In this document: one piece after another, positions 8,558 through 15,537 of the stretch
Layout of the letters: each line of letters starts with the position of its first letter
Numbering within the stretch: the first letter of the stretch is position 1
Assembly (NCBI RefSeq): GCF_013184775.1
Contig: NZ_JAATVV010000016.1
Span: 1 to 64,000, forward strand
Source of the DNA: Martelella sp. HB161492
Lineage (GTDB): Bacteria > Pseudomonadota > Alphaproteobacteria > Rhizobiales > Rhizobiaceae
Direction: 5' to 3'
DNA length: 64,000 bases
The notes under the pieces: generated by a model
What the model was told of the DNA's origin: nothing
Seen by the model: only the letters and a program-made list of their open reading frames with translations
Database searches by the model: none
Translations under genes and position numbers: made by a program

Positions 8558-9729
8558 GTGATATCGTCATTGCCGGCGCCTGCCGCACCGCCGTCGGCGG
8601 TTTCATGCGGTCGCTGTCAACGGTGCCCGCCCACGAACTGGGTGCTGCCGTGATCCGCGAAGCGCTGTCCCGCTCAAATGTCTCGGGCCATGAGGTGGAC
8701 GAAGTCATTCTGGGCCAGGTGCTCACCGCCGGTCAGGGGCAGAACCCGGCCCGGCAAGCTGCGATGAAGGCCGGGATTTCCGAATCCGCCACCGCCTTCG
8801 GCATCAACCAGGTCTGCGGTTCGGGCCTGCGCGCCGTTGCCCTTGGCATGCAGCAGATCATTACCGGCGAAGCCCGGATCATGGTCGCAGGCGGCCAGGA
8901 GAACATGTCGCTTTCGCCCCATTGCCAGCATCTGCGCGGCGGCACCAAGATGGGCAATGCCACCATGGTCGACACCATGCTGAATGACGGGCTGATGGAT
9001 GCCTTCGGCGATTTCCACATGGGGATCACCGCGGAAAACATTGCCAGCCGCTATCAGATCAGCCGGGCACAGCAGGATGCCTTTGCGCTCGCCAGCCACC
9101 ACAAGGCAGCTGAAGCCGATCGTGAAAACCGCTTTGTTGACGAGATCGTGCCTTTTTCCGTGAAAAGCCGGCGCAGTGAAGTGATCTTTGACCGCGATGA
9201 ACAGATCCGTCCGGATGCCGACGAAACCACATTGGCCAAGCTTCGCCCTGCCTTTGATGAGAACGGCACGGTGACGGCCGGCAATGCCTCGGGGCTGAAC
9301 GACGGCGCTGCCGCGATGGTGCTGATGTCCGCGACCGAGGCCGATCTGCGCGGCATTCAGCCGATGGCCCGCATTGCTGCCTTCGCCACCGCCGGCGTCG
9401 ACCCGGCGATCATGGGCATCGGCCCGGTCAATGCCTCGCTGAAGGCGCTCGAGCGTGCCGGATGGTCGATTGATGATATTGATCTGGTCGAGGCCAATGA
9501 GGCCTTTGCCGCCCAGGCCTGCGCCGTCAACAGCGAGCTCGGCCTTGATCCGGCGAAGGTCAATGTCAATGGCGGGGCCATCGCGCTCGGCCATCCGATC
9601 GGCGCTTCGGGCGCGCGCGTTCTCGTCACGCTCTTGCACGAAATGAAGCGGCGGAACGTGCGGAAAGGTCTGGCAACGCTGTGCATCGGCGGCGGCATGG
9701 GCGTTGCCATGTGCGTCGAGCGGGGCTGA
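8554..9729 (+). CDS. acetyl-CoA acetyltransferase / thiolase
   Basis: 391-residue thiolase. The nucleophilic cysteine is C88 in NQVCGSGLRA, the active-site NEAFA loop is present, the catalytic histidine lies in NGGAIALGHPIGASGAR, and the C-terminal cysteine is in CIGGGMGVAMC. The length fits biosynthetic or degradative acetoacetyl-CoA thiolase better than the roughly 400-residue beta-ketoadipyl-CoA thiolases, but overlap is large. It cleaves the 3-ketoacyl-CoA made by the preceding transferase. The operon ends at a clear hairpin. Confidence 0.9.
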   Translation: MSDIVIAGACRTAVGGFMRSLSTVPAHELGAAVIREALSRSNVSGHEVDEVILGQVLTAGQGQNPARQAAMKAGISESATAFGINQVCGSGLRAVALGMQQIITGEARIMVAGGQENMSLSPHCQHLRGGTKMGNATMVDTMLNDGLMDAFGDFHMGITAENIASRYQISRAQQDAFALASHHKAAEADRENRFVDEIVPFSVKSRRSEVIFDRDEQIRPDADETTLAKLRPAFDENGTVTAGNASGLNDGAAAMVLMSATEADLRGIQPMARIAAFATAGVDPAIMGIGPVNASLKALERAGWSIDDIDLVEANEAFAAQACAVNSELGLDPAKVNVNGGAIALGHPIGASGARVLVTLLHEMKRRNVRKGLATLCIGGGMGVAMCVERG

Positions 9730-9742
9730 TTTTCCACAGCAG

Positions 9743-9773
9743 TCATACGCGGCCCTGCGGTCGCGTATGATTT
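9743..9773 (+). terminator. terminator after the thiolase operon
   Basis: Perfect nine-base stem, TCATACGCG (9743-9751) and CGCGTATGA (9762-9770), with a ten-base loop, followed by TTT. It sits 13 bases after the thiolase stop and separates this operon from the peptide cassette. Confidence 0.75.
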
Positions 9774-9863
9774 CCGCGCTCAGAACAATAGCTGACTGGA
9801 CCTTGTGGCCAGATTCATCTTTTCGGCCTCTAAATCGAACAATAAATCATTTAGTATTTAATA

Positions 9864-9885
9864 TTATTTATCTTCTGATAAATAA
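9864..9885. repeat. inverted repeat in the AT-rich region before the RiPP cassette
   Basis: Perfect nine-base arms TTATTTATC and GATAAATAA around TTCT, inside a markedly AT-rich stretch (about 9830-9960) that contrasts with the GC-rich surroundings. It is either an operator for the cassette or a small hairpin. No regulator gene is adjacent. Confidence 0.45.
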
Positions 9886-9921
9886 ATACCAGAATTCATA
9901 ACTGAAGATTTATTTCATATT

Positions 9922-9952
9922 TTGAAAATGAATATTATTTCTCTTATATAAT
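9922..9952 (+). promoter_or_regulatory. candidate promoter of the RiPP precursor gene
   Basis: TTGAAA (9922-9927) and TATAAT (9947-9952) with a 19-base spacer, ending 56 bases before the precursor ATG. The spacer is slightly long, so the -35 match is less certain than the perfect -10. No other gene lies between this site and the precursor. Confidence 0.45.
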
Positions 9953-10008
9953 TGATCCACCGCAAAACATCGATATGCATATAGACTTCCAGGAACAGTG
10001 AGGAAGTT

Positions 10009-10152
10009 ATGAAAGAGCAAATCGAAAACAACGATATTCTTGAAAACGAAGTGATGGACGACATTCGCGAAGAATTGCGCAAAAATGTCGAGGCCTATCT
10101 CGAGAGCCACGTGCTCGAGGCAAATCCCAGCAACATGATCATCCATCAGTAA
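10009..10152 (+). CDS. putative RiPP precursor peptide (47 aa)
   Basis: Short gene found by reading the gap. It is preceded by GAGG five bases before the ATG and encodes 47 residues. The first 37 residues are strongly charged and acidic, predicted helical (DDIREELRKN and EAYLESHVLE), and look like a leader. The last ten, ANPSNMIIHQ, are uncharged apart from one histidine and form the likely core. There are no cysteines and no aromatic residues except Y30. It is the first gene of a unit whose downstream products are a HExxH protein, a B12 radical SAM enzyme, a methyltransferase and an exporter, which is the usual order for RiPP operons. I recognise no precursor family. A structural or regulatory small protein is possible but less likely. 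Confidence 0.7.
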   Translation: MKEQIENNDILENEVMDDIREELRKNVEAYLESHVLEANPSNMIIHQ

Positions 10153-10162
10153 GGATGTGGCC

Positions 10163-10196
10163 ATGCGCCGCCGCACGCTTTGATGCGGCGGCGCAT
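10163..10196 (+). terminator. attenuator hairpin between precursor and modification genes
   Basis: Perfect 13-base stem, ATGCGCCGCCGCA (10163-10175) and TGCGGCGGCGCAT (10184-10196), around an eight-base loop, starting 10 bases after the precursor stop. No uridine run follows, so partial readthrough and 3'-end protection of the precursor mRNA are more likely than full termination. Such hairpins keep precursor levels well above enzyme levels. Confidence 0.75.
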
Positions 10197-10223
10197 CTGT
10201 CTTCAATTCAGGCGGACCAACCC

Positions 10224-11069
10224 ATGAACGGCGATCCTTTTCAGCTGCCCGTCTATAAGACGGAGACGGTTCTTTCTTCCATTGACGCACTTCTTAGCGT
10301 CGTCGACCCGGACAGAACGGGTGGGCAGACGCAACGTGCCCGCTTTTTTGCTTTTCTCAACAGGGTCCTCAAGGTTCCTGTCCCGCACGATCCCATCCAT
10401 GAGCGGCCGCTTCTGATCGCCCGGCCCAACACGCAGGACGAGGAAAAACTTCTGCATGCTCTGATGGGCAAGGGATCGGACGCCGATATTGCCACCGTTC
10501 TTTTCGAAGACAACGAGGTCCGCCTGCTGAAGGCGCGGATCAACGATGCACTGGATCAGATTGCGATCCTCTATCCCGAAACCTATCGCGGGATCACCGC
10601 CGTGGTCGGCGCCTTCGTCTTCGCCCGCGTCAAGGGCTATGGCGGCGGCACCTCGTCGGATGCGATCGGCGTTATCTGGTGCGGCATGCACAATCCGGCC
10701 GCCGACGTTGATGACTATATCGAGCTGATCCTGCACGAATATATGCATCAATGCCTGTTCATCGATGATCTCTGCCACCGGATCTTCCGCTATTCGATGA
10801 AGGTGCTCGAGAATTATCCTGCCCGTTCGGCGATCCTCAACCGCGAGCGCCCGCTCGACAAGGCGTATCACTCTGCATTCGTCGCCTATATCCTGATGCG
10901 CCACCGGCTCCACACGTCCGGCCAGGTGCTTGAATATCTGGATACGACGCGCCGCTGCCTTGAGGCAACGCGTGCGCAGGAAGCGGGCTTGACCGCCCAT
11001 GGCGCAGCCCGTCTCGGAGAACTCGAAGCGGCCTTTGCACGGCTCGAAAGGGAGCACGAGGCTGCATGA
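10224..11069 (+). CDS. HExxH-motif putative peptide-modification protein
   Basis: 281 residues. The motif HEYMH (171-175) lies in a hydrophobic helix, with a further conserved-looking histidine at H216 (AYHSAF) as a possible third metal ligand. No signal peptide or membrane helix is present, so it is cytoplasmic. HExxH proteins of this size next to RiPP radical SAM enzymes form a known family, now regarded as alpha-ketoglutarate-type peptide beta-hydroxylases. Assignment of this protein to that family comes from motif and context. A leader-cleaving zinc protease is the main alternative. The start at MNGDPF has AGGCGG eight bases upstream; the longer frame (MWPCAA) begins inside the hairpin. 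Its stop overlaps the next start (ATGA). Confidence 0.7.
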   Translation: MNGDPFQLPVYKTETVLSSIDALLSVVDPDRTGGQTQRARFFAFLNRVLKVPVPHDPIHERPLLIARPNTQDEEKLLHALMGKGSDADIATVLFEDNEVRLLKARINDALDQIAILYPETYRGITAVVGAFVFARVKGYGGGTSSDAIGVIWCGMHNPAADVDDYIELILHEYMHQCLFIDDLCHRIFRYSMKVLENYPARSAILNRERPLDKAYHSAFVAYILMRHRLHTSGQVLEYLDTTRRCLEATRAQEAGLTAHGAARLGELEAAFARLEREHEAA

Positions 11070-13027
11070 GCCGCATTGATATCGCACTGGTAAACCCGCC
11101 CTTCTGGCCGGCGCTCCATTCCTCGCTTGCGCTTGGCCTGCTTCAGGGCGGCCTGGAGGACCGGGGCTATCGTGCCCGCCAGTTCAGCCTCTATCTCGAT
11201 CTTGTCGAACGGCTCGGTGTTGAACATTATCTGAAAATCGGTGAGCTGCCCGGTGTTTCCTTCTTTCTCGGCGACTGGATCTTTGCCGAAGCGGTGTTCG
11301 GGGCGGATGCTGCGCGTGACGAAGCCTTTTTTGCCTATGCCCGCCAGCCTGACCGGGCCGACCGGACGGTAACCCGGCTTCCACAAGCACTTTTGAACCG
11401 CGCCCTGGCACTGCGGGGCGATATACCGGCCATGATCGCGCGCTGGGCCGACGCGCTGGCTGCTTCTGGCGCGCGCATTTTTGCCTTCTCCAATGTCTTC
11501 CAGCAGGCCCTCGCCGGCATTGCGATTGCCCGGGCGCTGAAACAGCGCGTGCCGGACTGTCTGATTGTCTTCGGCGGCGCCAATTGCGAGGGACCGGCCG
11601 GCCGCGTGCTGATCGACGCTTTCGGCGTTATCGATGTGGTCGTCAATGGCGAAGGCGACCTTGCCTTGCCTGAGATCGTATGCGCCTTCCTTGCAGACAA
11701 GCGGTCGGAAATCGCCAGTATTCCAGGCTGCATCACACGCGAGACAGCGCCCGGCCGCGCCGTTCCAGCGCAGGCGATCACCTGCCTCGACGATCTGCCC
11801 GAGCCGGTCTATCGCGATCTTTATCATGACCTCACCGCGCGCGGCCTGGCCGAAACGCTGCAGCCAAGCCTCGTCTTCGAGACGTCGCGCGGATGCTGGT
11901 GGGGGGCAAAGCACCACTGCACCTTTTGCGGCATCAATTCTGAACGCATGGCATTCCGCGCCAAGTCGCCGGAAACGGCGCTCAGGCAGATCAAAAACGC
12001 CGTTACAGCCCATCGCCCGGCCCGGATCTTCACCTCTGACAACATCATGGATGTGAAATATCTCGAAACATTCGTGCCGATGCTCGCCGAGGCCGGGCTT
12101 GATCTCGACATCTATTATGAGCTGAAATCCAACCTCAAGCGGCACTATCTGGCAAGTTTCCGCAAGGCCGGGATCCTGTCGATCCAGCCGGGCATTGAAG
12201 CGCTTGACGACGACATCCTCGCTCTGGTCGACAAGGGCGCTCATGCCGGTCAGCATGTGCGGCTTCTGAAGGGCTGTGACGAGGAAGCCCTTGAGTGCAA
12301 CTGGAACCTGCTGTTCGGCTTTCCCGGCGAACGCGCCCCCGCCTATCAGCGGACACTGGCGCTGCTGCCGCTACTGAGCCACCTGCCGCCGCCAGCCGAT
12401 TTCACCCGTTTCGTGCTGCTGCGCTTCAGCCCCTATTTTGAACGCAGCGCCAATTACGGTGTCAGAAACATCGCGCCCGATCCGGCATACCGGCATGTCT
12501 ATGCGCTCGACGACCGGCAGCTCAATGATCTCGCCTATTACTTCACCTTCGAACATGACGAGGTCGATGCCGATCTGCTCAAACCATTGTTTGCACGGCT
12601 CTACGACGCTGTCGCACAGTGGAAGAAGGCCTATCACTATACGATCCTGATGGCGGGAGAAGACGGACAGGGCGCGCTTCTGGTGCTCGACACCCGCGAT
12701 TGCGCCAAAACGCTGCGCCATCGCCTTGACCCGGCGACCGCAACCGTCGCCCGTGCCACCCGAGAGGGCGCAACGCCCGAAAAACTCTTCGAGAAACTGA
12801 ATGGTGTGCTGTCAAGATCCGAGATCGAGACAGCTCTGGAAACGCTGACCGCGCGCAACATGATGGCTCATGTTTCCGGGCAAAATATTTTTCTGCCGGT
12901 TGATGTCGATGCCTATGCCATTGGCGGGCGCCAGGCCATGCCGGCGCTCAGAACCTTCAAGCGGGATGCCTTCTACAAGGCCTTTCCCGAGATCGCAGCT
13001 TCGCAAGGCCAGAGGCTTTCCGCATGA
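11066..13027 (+). CDS. B12-binding radical SAM RiPP maturation protein
   Basis: 653 residues. Residues 1 to about 230 form a cobalamin-binding-like Rossmann region (opening ALVNPPFWP; GGANCEGP near 170; NGEGDLALPE near 194). The radical SAM core begins near 268 with the cluster motif GCWWGAKHHCTFCG (C277, C285, C288), a C-x7-C-x2-C spacing. That spacing and the CWWG/KHHCTFCG wording are typical of the RiPP-maturation radical SAM C-methyltransferase family. The C-terminal region beyond about 500 is less conserved and may bind the precursor. Expected chemistry is methylation of an unactivated carbon in the core peptide. It is translationally coupled to genes on both sides. Confidence 0.85.
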   Translation: MSRIDIALVNPPFWPALHSSLALGLLQGGLEDRGYRARQFSLYLDLVERLGVEHYLKIGELPGVSFFLGDWIFAEAVFGADAARDEAFFAYARQPDRADRTVTRLPQALLNRALALRGDIPAMIARWADALAASGARIFAFSNVFQQALAGIAIARALKQRVPDCLIVFGGANCEGPAGRVLIDAFGVIDVVVNGEGDLALPEIVCAFLADKRSEIASIPGCITRETAPGRAVPAQAITCLDDLPEPVYRDLYHDLTARGLAETLQPSLVFETSRGCWWGAKHHCTFCGINSERMAFRAKSPETALRQIKNAVTAHRPARIFTSDNIMDVKYLETFVPMLAEAGLDLDIYYELKSNLKRHYLASFRKAGILSIQPGIEALDDDILALVDKGAHAGQHVRLLKGCDEEALECNWNLLFGFPGERAPAYQRTLALLPLLSHLPPPADFTRFVLLRFSPYFERSANYGVRNIAPDPAYRHVYALDDRQLNDLAYYFTFEHDEVDADLLKPLFARLYDAVAQWKKAYHYTILMAGEDGQGALLVLDTRDCAKTLRHRLDPATATVARATREGATPEKLFEKLNGVLSRSEIETALETLTARNMMAHVSGQNIFLPVDVDAYAIGGRQAMPALRTFKRDAFYKAFPEIAASQGQRLSA

Positions 13028-13749
13028 GAGAGAGTATGAACCGGGTCTTCGGCGCGGCCATTGCCGGCTATTTCGCCGGCAATACCGATGAAAAGCTGAT
13101 CATCCATCGCGAAGACGGCTTTACGCAGCAATATGACATGGCGCAATATTTCGACAAGGAGCCGGCCGGCTTTGAATATCACGCCCTCAGCCGCGCATCC
13201 GGCCGCGTGTGGGATATTGGCTGCGGCGCCGGTCGCACCCTGCTTGCGCTCGCCGAGCGCGGCATTGCCGCAACCGGGATCGACTGTTCGCAAGAGGCGA
13301 TCGCCGTCTCGCGGGCACGTGGCGCTGCCAATGCCGTCCGGCTTGATATCCTCAATGCCCCGCTCGCCCCCCGCCAGGTCGACAGCTTCATGCTGTTCGG
13401 CAACAATATCGGTCTGGCCGGCTCATGGAGCGGTGCGCTCAGGCTGCTGGAGCGACTGCGTCTTGCGGCTGCCCCCGGTGCGCGGCTCTGGTGCGATTCC
13501 ATCGACATCTGTGCCCCCGCCCTGACACGGAGCCGCGACTATGCCCGCCGCAACATCGCCGCCGGGCGACCGCCGGGGCTCACCATTTCGCGCCTTCAGT
13601 ACAATTCGAGGCTCTCGCTCGCCGAGGGCTGGCTGTTTCTGTCGCTCGACGAGCTTCAGACCCTGGCCATTCAAACCGGCTGGACCATCGAAGAACAATG
13701 GCAGGATGTCGAAAAGGGGCCATGGCTCGCAGAACTGAGGGCGGACTGA
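13024..13749 (+). CDS. class I SAM-dependent methyltransferase of the RiPP cassette
   Basis: 241 residues. SAM-binding motif I is VWDIGCGAG (62-70), followed by the acidic end of beta-2 at GIDCSQEA (85-92). The ATG overlaps the radical SAM stop by four bases; a second ATG at 13036 after a GAGAGAG stretch could also serve. It probably modifies the peptide by O- or N-methylation, perhaps on a hydroxyl placed by the HExxH protein or on a carboxylate; this is inferred from context. It is soluble and cytoplasmic. A possible 35-residue gene begins at the base after its stop. Confidence 0.8.
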   Translation: MRESMNRVFGAAIAGYFAGNTDEKLIIHREDGFTQQYDMAQYFDKEPAGFEYHALSRASGRVWDIGCGAGRTLLALAERGIAATGIDCSQEAIAVSRARGAANAVRLDILNAPLAPRQVDSFMLFGNNIGLAGSWSGALRLLERLRLAAAPGARLWCDSIDICAPALTRSRDYARRNIAAGRPPGLTISRLQYNSRLSLAEGWLFLSLDELQTLAIQTGWTIEEQWQDVEKGPWLAELRAD

Positions 13750-13857
13750 ATGATGAAACAGAAACGGCTGCCCGGATTGCGCCGGTACCGGCAATGCCAT
13801 GGCCACGGCGATGGCACCGCCAGCAATCTGCCCGGATTTGATCTGACACCCCCCTGA
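13750..13857 (+). CDS. candidate second small peptide gene (35 aa)
   Basis: An ATGATG start begins on the base after the methyltransferase stop, with AGGGCGG about seven bases upstream. It encodes 35 residues: a basic N-terminal half (KQKRLPGLRRYRQ) and a glycine/histidine-rich part with a single cysteine (CHGHGDG), ending in DLTPP. It shows no similarity to the 47-residue precursor. It could be an alternative substrate, a coupling peptide or chance. The remaining 157 bases to the exporter contain no convincing gene. Confidence 0.3.
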   Translation: MMKQKRLPGLRRYRQCHGHGDGTASNLPGFDLTPP

Positions 13858-14014
13858 CGCATTGCGTTCATGAAAGGGCGCCGCCAGAGCGCTGGCACGC
13901 CCGATCTTCTCTGCAGCAGACAGGCAGACAAAGCCCGTCATCTGCAGCCAAAGGCAATTTGAATCCGATGCCCGGCAGCAGATCTGCAGCCTGGCAAGCA
14001 TCGAGGGGTAAGCC

Positions 14015-15424
14015 ATGACATTTCTCACGCAATCCTTGCCGGCTCAGGACCACCTGCCCGAACACCGCTATTCCGCGATCTTTACCTTTGCCCGGTTCGG
14101 ATCACCGCATTTCTTCGTCCTGCTTGGACTGACACTCGTGCAGCAATCGCTTGTCGGCGGAACGGTCTATTCACTGGCCGCTGTGGTCAAAAATGTTGCT
14201 GGCGGACAGAACCCATGGCCAATGCTGATATTGACCGCCTGCCTGTTTCTGCTGCCGCATCTACCGGCCTATTTCATTCAGCCGACCCAGGCGCGATGGC
14301 AGGTCGCCATCATGGTCGGCCAGGTGCAGCGCTATTCCAGGCGCTTTGCCCGGCAGCCGCTCGATTATGCCAACGGACCGGTGCGCGACCGCGCGCTCGC
14401 GGCGGCGGCGTCCGAGGCCTATGTCGTCGCCCAGTCAACCGTGACGATTGTCGAGGGTTTCCTGAGCAGCTTCTTCAATGCGCTCTTCACCATCGTGCCG
14501 ATCCTGATCTTTGTTGATGCGAAATATTTTCTCGCCTATGCGATGACGGCCGTGATTTCGCTCGTCACATTCCGCATTCTGCATCGCGATATCCGCGTCT
14601 GTTCCCGGGCCGCCCAGGAGGCCCGCGTCGCACTCGACAGGGGCATTCGCAGCAGCTGGACGCGGCTGACCATCGGCTCGCAGCGCCAGCGCCAGGCTGC
14701 CGCGCAGCGCATGAACGCCGCGCTGAACGACGCCGAACGACGCTTTTGCGCCCGCGAACGCCGGATTGCCGCCGGCACAAGTCTTGTCGGTGCGCTGGCG
14801 CTGGCACTGATCCTCACCATCACCTTCAGGCTGTTTTCAACCCATGCCGGCGACATCGCCTTTCTCAGCGTGCTGATCGCCAGCTTTCCCCGCCATATCC
14901 AGATCATTTCGCAGATCATCGGCGTGGCTCAGCTTTGCTTTTCCGCGCCACGGCTGCTTGAAGAGATCCGCAATATCGATCTCGACGACCTGCCGTCGCA
15001 AACGGAGAAGAATGTCAGCCGCCGCATCAGTGCCGACCGCATCACCATCAACCATGTACCGCTCGCCGGCGATCTCGAAACCATAGATGCCACCCGGTTT
15101 GCGCACGGGCGCCATCTGATCGAAGGGCCGAATGGCTGCGGCAAGTCGACCCTGCTTGCCCTGCTCGCGGCGCGGGCGGGGAAGAAGCCCTATGTGTTCA
15201 TACCCGCAGCGCCTGCCGCCCTTGCCGAACCGGATGCAACCGGCTCCACCGGCGAGATCATGCTCCGCCTGATCAATGAGATGCTGGACGACGATACGGT
15301 TGACCTGATCTTCCTGGATGAATGGGACGCCAATCTCGACGCCAATGCGCGCCGGACCATTGAGCACGCCCTTGACCGCCTTGCCGAACGGGTGACCGTG
15401 ATCGAGGTGCGGCACCCGCGCTGA
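14015..15424 (+). CDS. compact ABC exporter with degenerate ATPase domain
   Basis: 469 residues against the usual 570-600 for a half-exporter. Membrane helices occupy about 28-185 and 253-310. The ATPase part (about 335-469) is roughly half normal size: Walker A GPNGCGKST (371-379), Walker B LIFLDE (431-436) and a histidine at 467 in the H-loop position. The helical subdomain with a canonical LSGGQ is missing, replaced by a short GSTGE (410-414). There is no N-terminal C39 peptidase domain, so leader removal must happen elsewhere. The ribosome-binding site GAGGGG precedes the ATG. Probable role: export of the finished peptide, or self-immunity. Confidence 0.75.
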   Translation: MTFLTQSLPAQDHLPEHRYSAIFTFARFGSPHFFVLLGLTLVQQSLVGGTVYSLAAVVKNVAGGQNPWPMLILTACLFLLPHLPAYFIQPTQARWQVAIMVGQVQRYSRRFARQPLDYANGPVRDRALAAAASEAYVVAQSTVTIVEGFLSSFFNALFTIVPILIFVDAKYFLAYAMTAVISLVTFRILHRDIRVCSRAAQEARVALDRGIRSSWTRLTIGSQRQRQAAAQRMNAALNDAERRFCARERRIAAGTSLVGALALALILTITFRLFSTHAGDIAFLSVLIASFPRHIQIISQIIGVAQLCFSAPRLLEEIRNIDLDDLPSQTEKNVSRRISADRITINHVPLAGDLETIDATRFAHGRHLIEGPNGCGKSTLLALLAARAGKKPYVFIPAAPAALAEPDATGSTGEIMLRLINEMLDDDTVDLIFLDEWDANLDANARRTIEHALDRLAERVTVIEVRHPR

Positions 15425-15457
15425 GACGGCCGCCCGTGCATGGCTGCGCCCGTGAGT

Positions 15458-15482
15458 GCCGGTCTGGCGCCATCGGACCGGC
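15458..15482. terminator. hairpin between convergent exporter and GH2 genes
   Basis: Seven-base perfect stem GCCGGTC and GACCGGC around an 11-base loop, 34 bases after the exporter stop. No thymine run follows; it may act with the next hairpin. Confidence 0.4.
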
Positions 15483-15513
15483 GCGTAGATTCAATAAGAT
15501 GGAGCGTCCAGGT

Positions 15514-15529
15514 GCGTCCAAAAGGACGC
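15514..15529. terminator. bidirectional hairpin between convergent exporter and GH2 genes
   Basis: Perfect six-base stem GCGTCC and GGACGC with a tight AAAA loop, flanked by a further GAGCG and CGCTC pairing. It lies just after the GH2 stop on the minus strand and can serve either direction. Confidence 0.45.
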
Positions 15530-15537
15530 CCGGCGCT

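Noticed and set aside
10224-11069. Calling the HExxH protein a confirmed zinc protease
   Set aside because: The motif alone cannot separate a protease from the peptide-hydroxylase family; operon context favours peptide modification, so only the neutral name is used.
10886-12256. 456-codon open frame on the minus strand inside the RiPP genes
   Set aside because: It overlaps the HExxH and radical SAM genes, both of which carry conserved motifs in the plus-strand frame.
13870-13962. 30-codon ORF (MKGRRQSAG) before the ABC exporter, considered as another precursor
   Set aside because: No ribosome-binding site, no leader-like pattern, and no similarity to either small peptide.
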